Positions 42,989 through 53,765 of a stretch of DNA of 64,000 nt are shown piece by piece. A program made the position numbers and the translations under genes. Location: contig BDGG01000004.1 of assembly GCA_001949185.1 (NCBI GenBank), positions 75,040-139,039 of the forward strand, given 5' to 3'. This DNA is from Ramazzottius varieornatus. Its lineage: Eukaryota; Tardigrada; Eutardigrada; Parachela; Ramazzottiidae. The notes under the pieces were generated by a model. The model saw only the letters and a list, made by a program, of their open reading frames with translations, was not told where the DNA came from and searched no databases. Numbering within the stretch: the stretch's first letter is position 1; every line of letters starts with the position of its first letter.

Positions 42989-43138
42989 ATTCCTGTTGAT
43001 CCAACAGTTTTTAATTTGGAAAACCGGTCCGTTGCGGTCGACTCGTCCAATGTCTTTGCTCTGCCAGATCTGGAGCTAGTCTTTATCGGAATTGTCAGAA
43101 ACACGAACTCATTAGTGTACTTGGTGGACCAAAGATCT
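42989..43138 (+). CDS. Orphan coding exon with good splice sites, family unknown
   Basis: A 150-bp open segment is bounded by an acceptor (GGCATAG) and a strong donor (GTGAGTATTC). It encodes 50 residues beginning IPVDPTVFNLENRSVAVDSS and ending VYLVDQRS. The frame, the exact multiple of three and the donor make chance less likely. No partner exons were identified upstream or in the 340 bp before GPCR copy 5. It might be a remnant of a deleted gene or part of one I cannot assemble. Confidence 0.3.
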
Positions 43139-43422
43139 GTGAGTATTCCGCTGTCAGGATTGTTGGTTGGAAATGTTCATGTTTGACCAGGCCTTACTGG
43201 CTTTTGAAACAACATAATCATCTTGATTCAACGAGCGCACATTTCGCCTGAATTAAGATGCATGCGGTGCCCGGTAATTCTGTAAACTCTCGCGTATCTA
43301 TTGTACGATCGGCGTATATCTAACCTGCAGGTAAGTTCTCCTCGAAATAAATTCCAGTTACATACGAACAGACGTTGCTGTTCGGTATGGCACAATTTTA
43401 AGGTCGATGAGCCCAGATCTTC

Positions 43423-43430
43423 TATAAAAT
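43423..43430 (+). promoter_or_regulatory. Candidate TATA box of GPCR copy 5
   Basis: TATAAAAT lies 54 bp before the ATG of GPCR copy 5, with TTGCAGTCGAGCAGTGTGTG between as a possible initiator. It is suggestive only; the downstream gene is now broken. Confidence 0.35.
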
Positions 43431-43483
43431 TTCGCAGCTTCCTTCAACATTTGCAGTCGAGCAGTGTGTGGAGACCGTGAACC

Positions 43484-44455
43484 ATGCATACCAAATGGAC
43501 CTGTTCGTCCGGCTTACTCCTAAATCGTACAGTGACTCATGGGGATTTCACGACCATAAACCGAACTGATTCGTCCGCATCTTTCATTGATACCAGAGTC
43601 ATCTTTAATCTGGCCGCCAATATCACATCCTTCACCCTAAACATTACGATCATTGTTCTGTTCTGCTGCAACAGGAGCGTTCGAACTTCCTTTACTTACT
43701 ACGTGGTCAACCTCTGTCTATGGTTTACCCTCTTAACCTGTTTGCAGTATTCCACTCACCCCTGTTCCTCCCCACAACCTTCTGCGTTTTCCTACGGTAC
43801 TTCCGATACGTCACCGGTTCCCACAACAGTAACGCGTTTTCTCATCGCCGTGAACAGATTATGGGCCATATCGTCCCCTGTGACTTACGGGCAATATCAT
43901 CAAGGGAAGACTGCGTCCGTCTCCGCCAAAGTATGTGCTTTGGCTTGGCTGTACGTTCATGTTCTGACGATTCCGTGGACTATTGTAGACGCAGTGAATC
44001 GGAGTGGGATGAGGTACGAAGTCCAGAATTGTGCCGTAAGCGGTAAAGTACCTCGTGCTTGGGAACTCGTAGGACAGTTCCTACTGTACAACATCCCGAT
44101 ACTACTAACTATACTGATCTGTCCCGTGGTCTTGTGGAAGATGATCAAGCAGAAGCAGCTCAGACGAGCGATGGTTGCGCCTTCAGGAGCAGCAGAAGGT
44201 AACAGCGCCGCTGGAACCAACAGAACAACGAAGGATGGAAGGTTCTTGGCCCTGACTTTAGTGATCGCGAATGTAACGTGTACTGTGGTACCCGCCTTTG
44301 TGTTCTATACTCCGGTGGGTTTTCGCGTGGCGCCAGCTTACCTGGTGCTCCCGGTCTTTATTCTGTTTTCGCTATAGCCAATTCTCGATTTCCTACTGCT
44401 CCTGTTCTCCATCAGAACACTGTGTGCTGGCCTTGGGAAATGTTTTTGTTCTTAA
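43484..44455 (+). pseudogene. GPCR copy 5, broken by paired frameshifts and a stop in TM7
   Basis: From ATG 43484 the frame gives a glycosylated N-terminus and TM1 (TSFTLNITIIVLFCCNRSVR). After VVNLCLW (about 43720) the family sequence continues in another frame (MVYPLNLFAVFHSPLFLPTT to GSHNSNAF) and returns to the first frame at about 43840 (TRFLIAVNRLWAISSPVTY). TM4-TM6 are normal. TAG at 44375-44377 cuts TM7; beyond it the same frame continues with PILDFLLLLFSIRTL to TAA at 44453-44455, as expected for the family. The two shifts compensate, so only TM2 and part of the loop are scrambled. It is closest to copy 3. Confidence 0.82.
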
Positions 44456-45029
44456 TGTCGATTCAGTGCGCACTGTACACCTTAACACCCTGATTACCAC
44501 CGTACTCATTGTGAGTACAATACGGCACTTTTTCGCTCCCCATAATTTCCATTCTGCCCGGTTTGAACCAAACTTTTTTTTTCATTGCCTGGTCTGCGGT
44601 CTTATCACCGAAACGCAGCTGATGACCACTGGTCAGTACAACTTCCGCAGGCTGGAAAAAATCCTTACGATTTGTGGCAGTTTCGGGAGTATTTCAGGTT
44701 TCCTGCCTTTGTTCGAGATACATGGCTACCATCTGTTTAGAAAAAAATGAAACACTAAGGAGAGCTTCCTCTACCGATGCTAGGCTTGGGACAAACTTGG
44801 TGTCATCGGTGCGTCCAGAGAAAAATCAAAAAGGCCAGGGCTGCGTTCCCCACGTTGGCCTTTACGGCCTGCTAAACTCCACAATTTCGTAATTCTGAAA
44901 TTTGTCGATTGGCTAATTTGGGTTACGCCTTCCAATTTCCTCTAGTTAAAGTTATGTGCTCACTGTGAGTACGCTGCTAATCAGCCGACACAAAAAGCTT
45001 GGTATTCAGGGTGTTAATCATCACAACAT

Positions 45030-45277
45030 CCAGTGACAGCGAATACTATGGGCTGAGGTCAAATCTGTCTGACTAGGCGTGCTTGTGTTCGGGGCTCTGA
45101 TTGGCCAAATTTGAACACTAACTACTACTACTACGGCTGATTAATTAACCACCAAGAAGAACCGATCAACTTGATTGATCAGCCATGGAAGCGGTTGTCC
45201 AGATCCGGCCAGTCTGAGCCCCCCGTCACAACACGCCTAGTCGGACAGATTTGACGTCACCTCACAGTATTCACTGG
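45030..45277. mobile_element. Miniature inverted-repeat element
   Basis: The left arm (45030-45087, containing GTCAAATCTGTCTGACTAGG) is repeated inverted in the right arm (45229-45277) with a 6-base insertion in the left arm and several mismatches. The ends are CCAGTG and CACTGG. No coding capacity and no clear target duplication. Confidence 0.65.
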
Positions 45278-45793
45278 TACCAATCATCAGTCCGGATGGG
45301 TCGATCGTCAAGGTGGATGGATTCAATCATCAATCCGAGTACACCGAATCATCAAAAACTAGTGATTATCAATCAAACAACCAACCAGACAAAGATAATA
45401 AAACAATCGAGAAAAGCAACCAATTAATCGAAGGAAAAATTGGGTACAGATCCAAGTCAGAGTTTCGATTGATGGATTGGCTAAAGTGGATGTGTACACG
45501 TGATGAGCACATATTGTGTGCAATTGAGTAAACCCACAGTATGTACATCTACAACAACACCCAGGTTCCCCCAGTGGGGAGTATTAGTACTCCGAGTCTA
45601 TTTATATTATTGATGGGTGGGAACGCAGGGGTTATATTTCCCGTTTTGCGGCAGCACGTAAAAATGTCGATCAGTTATCCAAAACGGTAAACTGCTAGGA
45701 CCCCAAAACCTTTGCGCGAAGCCTTGTTGCATAGATTAGGACTTTTTACTCCGATTCGACAGGTGGCACGGAAGTCCGATTGCGCGTACTCGT

Positions 45794-46258
45794 ATGCATC
45801 GAAACTGGGAACGACTGCTCAAACGCTGCCGGCCATACGTACTACTTTTCATCCTGACACCCAGATTATTTGCTGTTTGTCAAGATGAAGGAAAGAAGCT
45901 CGTAAATAACCCAGCACTGCACAATTTCGTGTGGACCTACCGGTGGGCGATGATTCACTGCACCATGCACTTCATGCAGCAATACTACCCCTACACGTTC
46001 GTTGCGAGAAGTAGGAAGTTACGGACAGGAAACGACGGGGAAAGTGAAGTACCAGAAACAGGGGACATCCGGTCTTGCTCGTGCGCCACGTGCAAGGAAC
46101 AAGAGCCACAAGATACGAATGTCCGGATGGCTGAGGTATATAAAACCTGCAGGCATAGTCTCACCTCACCTCTAAAGGTTCCTCGTGACTGGGCGAGTTT
46201 TATCCTGTTGGACACCGGGCAACCGTCCAGGAAATCGGACACGATTGCAGCTTTCTGA
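45794..46258 (+). CDS. Possible small secreted or membrane protein, unknown
   Basis: A 154-residue frame from ATG. Residues 14-30 are hydrophobic (YVLLFILTPRLFAVCQ) like a signal or anchor, followed by a Trp/His/Tyr-rich segment (HNFVWTYRWAMIHCTMHFMQ) and a hydrophilic tail with a cluster of cysteines (CSCATC). I do not recognise it. It could be chance, since no homologue pattern or splice structure supports it. Confidence 0.25.
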   Translation: MHRNWERLLKRCRPYVLLFILTPRLFAVCQDEGKKLVNNPALHNFVWTYRWAMIHCTMHFMQQYYPYTFVARSRKLRTGNDGESEVPETGDIRSCSCATCKEQEPQDTNVRMAEVYKTCRHSLTSPLKVPRDWASFILLDTGQPSRKSDTIAAF

Positions 46259-46664
46259 AAGGTAAAAAGGAGTATCAAAACCAGCGTATGGGGCAGTAAC
46301 TGTTGTTTTTTCTTCTAATGAGCTCTTCGATCTCCGCGCCCTACCGGATACAAGATGGGGTGATACCACAGGTGTACGTGATACTGTATAATGGGACACG
46401 CTGATCGGAGGCTAACTTCTTTCTGTAGCGTTCACGGCAAAAGGTGGATACGAATAACAGGCGGTAGAAATGACCTTCCTTCTAATTTTTCAAAATAGCA
46501 CGAACTGTTCCTCAGCCCCAAATACTGTTTTAGACGAACACGTGTAAAGCAAAAACGAACAGTGCTGTAGTATACTACATAAAGCGCTATCCTGTACTGC
46601 CACATTTACGGTTGTTACACCATCTGTGTCAGGAGCATCTTTTGTCCAGAAAGACAGCACAAAA

Positions 46665-47808
46665 ATGAGCGTCGGCATCGTCGTTACGTTCGAGAACGTC
46701 ACATCCGAAGAAAATAGCTCCTTGTCTGGAAAATGTGTCAACGTAACATGTTTACCGGAAGTTATTCCAAATGCATATTCCTCTTACTTTTTCGTGATGC
46801 CATCATAGCGGCAGGAATCTTAAACATCGGTGTTCTTTCAGCTTTTATCATACACCGCAGCCTCCGAAACCCGTTCGCTGTCTACCTTATGAATTTGCTG
46901 GTGCTGGAGATCATTCTCGTCTTACTCCATGGGCCGTTCAATCTGATCGACAAACTGACACCAACATTCGTTCAGGGGTACACTATTTGCGTTTACGAGA
47001 CCTTCATGGGTTACACTTTCCAGAACTTGATCATCATTGGGCACCTTCTGATCGCCCTTAACCGTACCTGGGCTGTGATCTCCCTTTTTCGTACCACGCT
47101 CGTCACTCCAGCAAGTTTGCCACCATTATGTGTGTTTCGGTTTGGCTTAACATTACCATCTGCTACATTCCAGTCACAATAGTCACACTATCCACCCCGG
47201 AGAATATCATCGGTACATCCCAATGCGAAATATACACGGATAACCTAGATTTCTGGGGCCCTTTCATCCAATTGGTTCTGTACGATACTCCCATTGTGAT
47301 CATCATGGCCTGTTATCCTGTGGTTTACTACAAGTCGTTCTTCAGAGGTCGTAGGCAACGCTTGTTGATCTCATCTCAAACAGTACGAGTACAAACCGAG
47401 ACAATACAAACTGAACAGCTTGGTCATCCCGGTCAAGTGCCAACTTCGACACAGCCTTTATCCATTCCTCGTCCTTCGGTTCCTGCCGTTATCCCCAGAC
47501 GAACCGAAACCCTAAAGCTGTGTGGCAAAATGATTCATATTGATGGAAGCGCGACGGGATTTGTGACTTTGACACTCATGACCGTGAGCGTAATCATTTC
47601 GCTGATGCCGAAGGAAGTTTACTACACCTACCAACTGTGGACGGACGACGACAACATTCACCTGTTTTTCTACCTGATCGCCGATACTCTACAGCACCTC
47701 ACAACCGTCTTTGATCCAGTCTTAATTGTGCTGGTTAACCCTGAACTACAGAAGATCATACTGGCGACGTTACGGTTGAGGCAACGCTACTGTGGCTTCG
47801 GGCACTGA
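46665..47808 (+). pseudogene. GPCR copy 6, full length but with two frameshifts
   Basis: The N-terminus from ATG 46665 (MSVGIVVTFENVTSEENSS, sequons) runs in frame to about 46790. TM1 onwards (RDAIIAAGILNIGVLS) is in a second frame. After TM3 (ALNRTWAVIS) the frame shifts again at a CCC run (47082-47084); the third frame gives PFSYHARHSSKFATI and TM4-TM7. TM5 (LYDTPIVIIMACYPVVYY) and TM7 (VFDPVLIVLVNPELQ) are intact. Each break is a one-base difference, with no room for introns. All seven helices are otherwise well kept, so this may be a young pseudogene or consensus error at homopolymers. It is the most divergent copy, closest to copy 2. Confidence 0.8.
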
Positions 47809-48386
47809 TTTCCTGTGGGAAGTTCCAGGTTACGGCAAGTTGGCGCAGTAGACTACAAACAAAATGGTGTTAACCTAAAATTGCGTTCCCGCACTACACC
47901 ACTCGTCAGTTGTCTAAAGTTTAAAAGTTTGAGGTTTTTAGTGTTCAACAAAAATGGCTAAGAACGAAAGATTCGTAACGAGAAGTGATACAGTAAAGTG
48001 CAGGAACTGAGCAAGAAAATCTAGTCTCTTAACATCAGAACAGAGAAAGACAGCACCAGTCTATTTGGGGTACAGCGCAGATGGTGGTTGAAAATTAAGA
48101 ATAAGCTAAAATAAATTTGAATACAGAATGTCGGTAGGAGCTGATAAAACGTGAAAGAACCGGTGACATTTGAGCATGAATGCAGACAGTCGAAATGGGC
48201 AAAGTGTAAGGAACAAACAGAGAATCAAGGAAGTAAGCGTAAATGTGCGGCTTTACGAAGTTTTCATTTCGACGACTTGTCGAGGGTCGGCTCATATAGT
48301 CCGCAAAAAAGGACAGCTCAGTAAGCGGCACACTGAAAGATTAAAGCGTCGGTTAGTTCAAAACTTCTGGTTGATTAGATTCCCAC
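47809..48386. other. Intergenic stretch, nothing recognised
   Basis: Lies between the 3' ends of two convergent genes. No repeat or gene noticed. Confidence 0.4.
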
Positions 48387-51215
48387 TTACTCGAAGAGCT
48401 TCTTGGCCACATGTCTATTTTTCTTCAGGACGTCCATGTGGACCGTGATCTTGCTGCCCTGTCCCTTCACCTCGTAGATGGTGCCCTCATCCTCGTAGAT
48501 GTCATCCCACCCGGGCATGTAGATGGCGCGTTGGCCGACTCTGATCACATCGGCGACGCGAAGAATGTTCTCTTCTTCGATGGTTGGAGTGTCCTTCCAT
48601 GGAATGATCCATCTCACGACGTAGGTGTCGTCCGGAACCTTCTTGATTATGGTGGCAGCCGAGTAAAAGTAGTACATGTTTTCGTGACGCCACTTGACGA
48701 ACACGATTTCACCTAGGAACTCCAGTCAATCAATGCGTCAAAAATAGTCCCTAAAACTTCAACGAAGCTCCACCGCTTCAGATTTCCTTTAAATTATGAG
48801 CATCTTTTTCAGGAATTTCCATAAATTCAACAAAACTCATGTTTTCAGAAAGCATCAAAAACGGTGCGGAAGCTTCCATAAACTAGTTACAATTTTCCTA
48901 AATTTTCATTTCGCAAAAACGCGGTCTCCGAATGTTTCCAAAAATTCTGCGGATAGATTCTGCAGACCGGAAACTTGAAGGAGTAAGTCTTCAAATTTTC
49001 GAAAAACGGACTTTACTATTGCAGTAGGACGTCCTCTGAGGCTACCAAGTCTCACCTTTCCGTCGCGGCATTTTTGTGTACGTAAAATCGTTGTTCCGAC
49101 TGGGACTTCGTGACGGGGACCTTGCCGGAGTTTTAGCTCGTAGCAAGTCCGGTCCGTCGTTGATGAAACTGTCAGTGTCGGCTTCTTCGTCAGTACTGTC
49201 CGAGCCGATCTTAAGTGTCCGAGCCGATCTTAAGTTTTCTCCCTCGTGGCCTACTTCGACTTCCACGACTTCCGCGGCTTGAACTCCTGTTGGAAGCATT
49301 GCTGCTACAGGTACCGAGAGGATCCTCGTCGGTATCCTCTGGCACGTTCACGATCATGTTCTCCGAACTCAGGTACTCGTCTTGCAACAAGAAGTCAAAG
49401 CACTCTTTGCCGAATTCCTCATCGGTAATACTCAACAAATGGAACTTGAACCTATCAAAAATCAGCAGTACAACTGAAACGAAGTATCCTCCAAAATGAA
49501 AGCCCGGCAGAGTTTGAGATTATTCTTCCAAGTGCGCGCTCTATCGGCCAACGTTGTGCATAATACAGCCCGTTCGGGCCACATCGCTACCACCTAAAAG
49601 ATTGAGACGAGCACATTTCTCCGGATTACTGCCGAACCTTGAAACTAATATTGCTCAATTTATTAGTTTTTTTGGCACCTTGGAGAACACTACTGGCCAG
49701 AAATCCGTTCGTGGAAAGTCAAAATTTCTCGATCATAAGTGTCACATAAAAAACAGTTCGCCAAACTCACCCCACTTTTGCACTGGAATACTGTTGGATT
49801 GTGGCTAGCAAGTAGCGAGTACCCCGCTTTACCAACGTCTGATACCCTGAAAAATCACAATGACATTCCGCCATCACTACATGCGTTCGTAGCCTTGGTG
49901 AATCGAGGCACTTTCTCACCCGGTACGAAGACCTTCTTTTTCTCCCGCTGCCGGTCTTCCGTAGCATCTTCCGATGGCTCTGCGGATACTCTCGGAGTAG
50001 AAAGACGCAGTGGTAATTGTGGTCTTGAGTGAGTACGGCCTCCACAATCTCCCAACGTTCCTGCAAGCACCCCGACATTCACAAACGTATCACCGAGAGA
50101 TTTTCTCCGCATGTTCCGCAATTTAAAAACCTACCGGGCGTGCTTGGAACCTCTGACGAACCCGAGACCGGACGGAGCTGTCGTATTTTCCCCGGTGAAG
50201 GTTCCCCAGAAATGGTCGATTCATCCTGCGGAGTTTCCTCGTCCGAACTATCTCGTATGACGCGTTTCTTCCGTCGCGGGATTAGAGTCGGCGGTTTCCG
50301 TAGAGGTTCGTCCTCTTCTGACAGGTTAGAGTCTACTCTGAAGGCAGTGGAAGCCGGTTGAACGGTCATCCTCGTCGTATTCACTGTTGAGACCGTCGAA
50401 GCTTCTCTGGACGGAGACGGTACGATCGGCTCCTTATTTTCTTGCTCGTGCTCGGAATCGGATGACAGTGTGATCACTTCTGGTTCTGGTATACGGGCTG
50501 GTGGATCGATAGTCATAGCACGATAGCGGTGGGGAAACTGCAGATGCACGGAAGTGATGACGTACATCAGGCCTTTGGTATCGTGCTGCAGTCTGGTCAG
50601 CCTGACGGTGTATTTCGATTGCGGCTTGAAGAAGACCCGCAGAACGCTCAGCTGTTTGGGCTTAAGCAACTCGGAAAACGATTGTGCGGAAGCCATATCC
50701 TCGAAAACTTCTTGGCCAGCTCGAGCCACGACTTTCAGTCCGCTGCCATCATCCAGCTCCACCTACACGAACAGTTGATAAAAAGATGGAATCTCGGCAA
50801 ACAAAGTCGACCAGTTCGTATCCCAAGTGGCCCACCCTTCCAGCCAATATCTTCGGAAACTGCGCTACTTCAAGCTGGTCGAGTATATTTGCCTAAACTT
50901 CAGTCTCGTGATCCACGATAAAGTAACCGTGGTCACGCGACTTATCCAGAATATAAGATTATTAAACTGTTCCGTTTTGCCATCATCGTTGTTTAATTTC
51001 TCTTCAAAGATTTATGAATTTCATAATTCATCTTTCATAATTCTTTCGATTAAACCAACCTTGACCTTGAAAACGTTCTGATTTTCCGTCCGCTTATCGC
51101 ACGTCCGGCAGTAGTCGCCATCATACGTTCGCTTCTGACTATGGCAGGAGCGGCATCCAGTGCAGATGAAGAATCCATCCGTCGCGACGATCGAGGAGAT
51201 TTGACAGTCTACCAC
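48387..51215 (-). CDS. RPA-C-like OB fold plus SUMO motif plus Tudor-like domain
   Basis: Minus-strand model, 5' end missing. The first visible exon (51215 to about 51088) encodes DGFFICTGCRSCHSQKRTYD and DYCRTC, like the zinc ribbon inside the C-terminal OB fold of RPA1/MEIOB. The fold seems to continue at 50.8-50.96 kb (YFIVDHETEV, then ANILDQLEVAQF) and 50.2-50.76 kb (AGQEVFEDMASAQSF). Next comes an acidic linker with a SUMO-interacting-type motif (EVITLSSDSEHE), Ser/Pro/Arg-rich segments (50032-49855, 49450-49058) and a last exon 48387-48712. That exon (VFVKWRHENMYYFYSA ... YVVRW) looks like a tandem Tudor of 53BP1 type. A role in DNA repair or chromatin reading is inferred. A TAG at 50893-50895 and a 19-bp duplication at 49197-49234 break the frame. 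It could be two genes. Confidence 0.45.
49197..49234. repeat. 19-bp tandem duplication inside coding sequence
   Basis: TGTCCGAGCCGATCTTAAG occurs twice, at 49197-49215 and 49216-49234, with no mismatch. On the minus strand it encodes LKIGSD twice in different frames. With one copy the frame runs on (KIGSDSTDEEADTD); with two it stops. Confidence 0.85.
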
Positions 51216-51239
51216 GACGAAAGGTGTCTTTGGTGGGGC

Positions 51240-51264
51240 GGGGGGGGGGGGGAGATCGGAAGAG
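51240..51264. other. Run of 13 G followed by an adapter-like 12-mer
   Basis: Thirteen G (51240-51252) are followed by AGATCGGAAGAG (51253-51264), the first 12 bases shared by common Illumina adapters. The next base (A) departs from the usual C. It may be chance, but it lies exactly where the zinc-ribbon exon loses coding continuity. Confidence 0.5.
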
Positions 51265-53765
51265 ATACGACTTCTCGAAGCGTCAAAATGGCTGAACTGT
51301 TGTGGAACGAGAACGATTCCTTGGCCGATCTTATTTATCCTCCTGGAGCAACGGAAGGTGAATGCAGCTTGAAACCATCCTTACGAAGCGACGGATTTTG
51401 AGACATACAAGTGTAAGAATGTTTGTCGAATCAGTCAGCTGTCTTTCCGAAGATGTTTGCGTGTATTAGTCCAGGGTAACAGGTAACTGCCACAAGGCAC
51501 AGAAGAAAGAAAAACTACTGTAATCAGTCAAGGGAATCATAATGTCGGACTGATTGACCGGCTGATTGTTCCGGCACATTCCTTTATTATGAGAATGCAG
51601 ATCAAAACAATGAGTGATCAGTGACGTCATTCACACAGAACGTCCACCGCCAGGGGGACACAGGGCGTGGCGGTTGCCGGGGCACGCTTTCTGAAGCGCT
51701 GCTGTTTCTGATGTCTAATTGGTATTTAGCTGAGAAAATTTAATGCCGATGCGACGAAACAGACTGTGGATCGTAGCGGGTGTTGATGTATCATGGATGA
51801 AAACTCGACCTAAAGTGGCTTCCGTTAACATTAGATCCACAGTTCAATACCGTTTAATTGGGGTGTGCTTTACTGGACGAACGCTTATGTGACCTTACCG
51901 GAATGGAGCCACTCGTTATTCGGATGCGACGCGAATCCGAACGCCCCCTTTATTGAGCAAGCTTGCTCACCGGCATGAAACATGTGAGACCGCGTGAAGC
52001 TTAGGCGAGCAGGAAAGAAGGAAGGAAGGTGTGTGTTAGGGGAAAAGCAGTGGGCAGCACACGTTAACCAACATTAAATTCGATTCAATTTTGATAAAAA
52101 GAATTCTCAACGGCTAACAAACATACAGACAGCTAACGGGGTCGAGTTTCCGCGGCACAAACGCATAACCACACCGCTCACCTGGAGCTTTATGAAGCGT
52201 CATTTGGGCGAGATTGTAGACTCTGAACATGTTCCTGCCGCCTTGCCTCAATCGCCCGCTGTCCTGATATTGATGCTTGGCAGAAAACAGGTAACTTGAG
52301 AGAAAATGTCAGGAATTGATATGGGTGAAGTACGAATCGCTGATAGAGTTCTGGGTATGGAAGAGAAAAGCGTTCCAGCTCATCAGTCATCCACATCGAG
52401 ACAAACTTAGTCAACAGCAGAAAAGCCGTTGTAATTAAAAACAGGGCTGGCGCCTCCTATACTGAATGTATCAAAGCAATATTATGACGTCACGGGCTTA
52501 GGCTTATTTACAGTGCAAGAGCGACTGTGGCGCATGATGTCATGCGCCAAGCTTGATACATTCAACAATCAACACAGGCCGCGCCGGCCCTGTTTTAAAG
52601 TTTAAGGTCCAGTCAACGAGGATGTACTGCAGAGCGTGGAAGACTTGTGAGAATGGCGAGATTCACACAGCTCCGGATGGCCGCTCCGCACCCAAGGTAC
52701 ACGCGCGAAGGGAAAGTTTAGAGCAGTAAAATGTTTGGATCAGCCGATTCTGAAACAGCGGAACGGAAGTACGTTCGTACATGTGAAATTCACACCAATG
52801 CTCTTTTTGACAATTTTGTGGCCGCCGATACAGTGAGGCTAATACATAAGTACGATGCTCATGCGGAGTTATTCGGTGGTTGGAATACACGCTACCATCG
52901 GTGCCATCATCTCAGTTCCCGTTTTATTCGCTATTAGCCTCCCTCGGCGGCCACAGTACCCGAAAAGGGTGCTGTCCTGCGAATTCTATGGTTGAGTTTT
53001 GAGTTTGCCGTCTTTTTCGTCTGATTCAAGCTTCTTACTGTTCCAAACTTTCCCTTCGCGCGCGCACGACATGTTAATATTTTGTAGGAATGGTCCGTGC
53101 CGCCAGCGAATACAGTAATTTGCGAGTGGACGGCACACTTTTGTGTAGCGGAAGACCCCGCCCATCCGACGGAAAACTTGTTATCGTTGAAAGATGAGAT
53201 GAAGTTCTACCTCCATTATGAAAAAACCTGAGAATTTTCGATTTGCAAATTATTCACCCATGCTAAATTCGTCCTGACCGATGGTCGAGTTATTCAAAAT
53301 AAGAGGAATAGCACATCGATGAATATGGAGAGTTTCTGGCTGCTTGCCCGTCTTCCAACATTTAGGATTGACTAGACTTTTGATTGTTCAACAATTTTGT
53401 TCAACAACACCAGTAGACAGTGATGACCGACACAAATTGGTTAATTGATTATGTGGACATTCAGCCGTTAGTACGGATCTTAACCTTCAATGTTATGCAA
53501 CCAACCACTTGCCGGAGCAACTTGCGAGTACAGATCGATTTACAAAGGTGTTTTTAGACTCAAGTTAGCACAATACAGCTATGCAAACGCAATCCGCTGG
53601 TAGACAAAGGCGTTGTCGATGAGTCCTTCCGTCATGTAAAGCACGATAAGTGTCAGGTGGATTACTGAGGTACCATGGCCGACAAGGACTTGAGCGAGCT
53701 CCATCTGGTCGTGCACAGCACGATCTTATTCATTTATTTCCAGACCTTCTCTAAAAGACATCACG
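51265..53765. other. Intergenic stretch with one inverted-repeat element
   Basis: A short open frame from ATG at about 51289 (MAELLWNENDSLADLIYPPG) ends in a donor-like GAAG/GTGAAT and could be a lone first exon, but no partner exon was found. The element at 52442-52592 is listed separately. Nothing else is recognised. Confidence 0.4.
52442..52592. mobile_element. Miniature inverted-repeat element, ends CAGGGC
   Basis: The ends CAGGGCTGGCGC and its near-complement GCGCCGGCCCTG are joined by further inverted blocks (TGAATGTATCAA and TTGATACATTCA). Length 151 bp, no coding capacity. CAGGG ends occur in hAT elements, but I see no matching 8-bp flanks, so the class is open. Confidence 0.6.

Larger units (their letters stand above)
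44456..46664. other. Intergenic stretch with one inverted-repeat element and a small open frame
   Basis: It contains the element at 45030-45277 and the open frame 45794-46258. A short hairpin occurs near 44829-44867 (AAAGGCCA ... TGGCCTTT). Confidence 0.45.

Noticed and set aside
50079-50361. Plus-strand open frames over 50.0-50.9 kb
   Set aside because: They mirror the longer minus-strand exon with the SUMO-type motif and OB-fold blocks.
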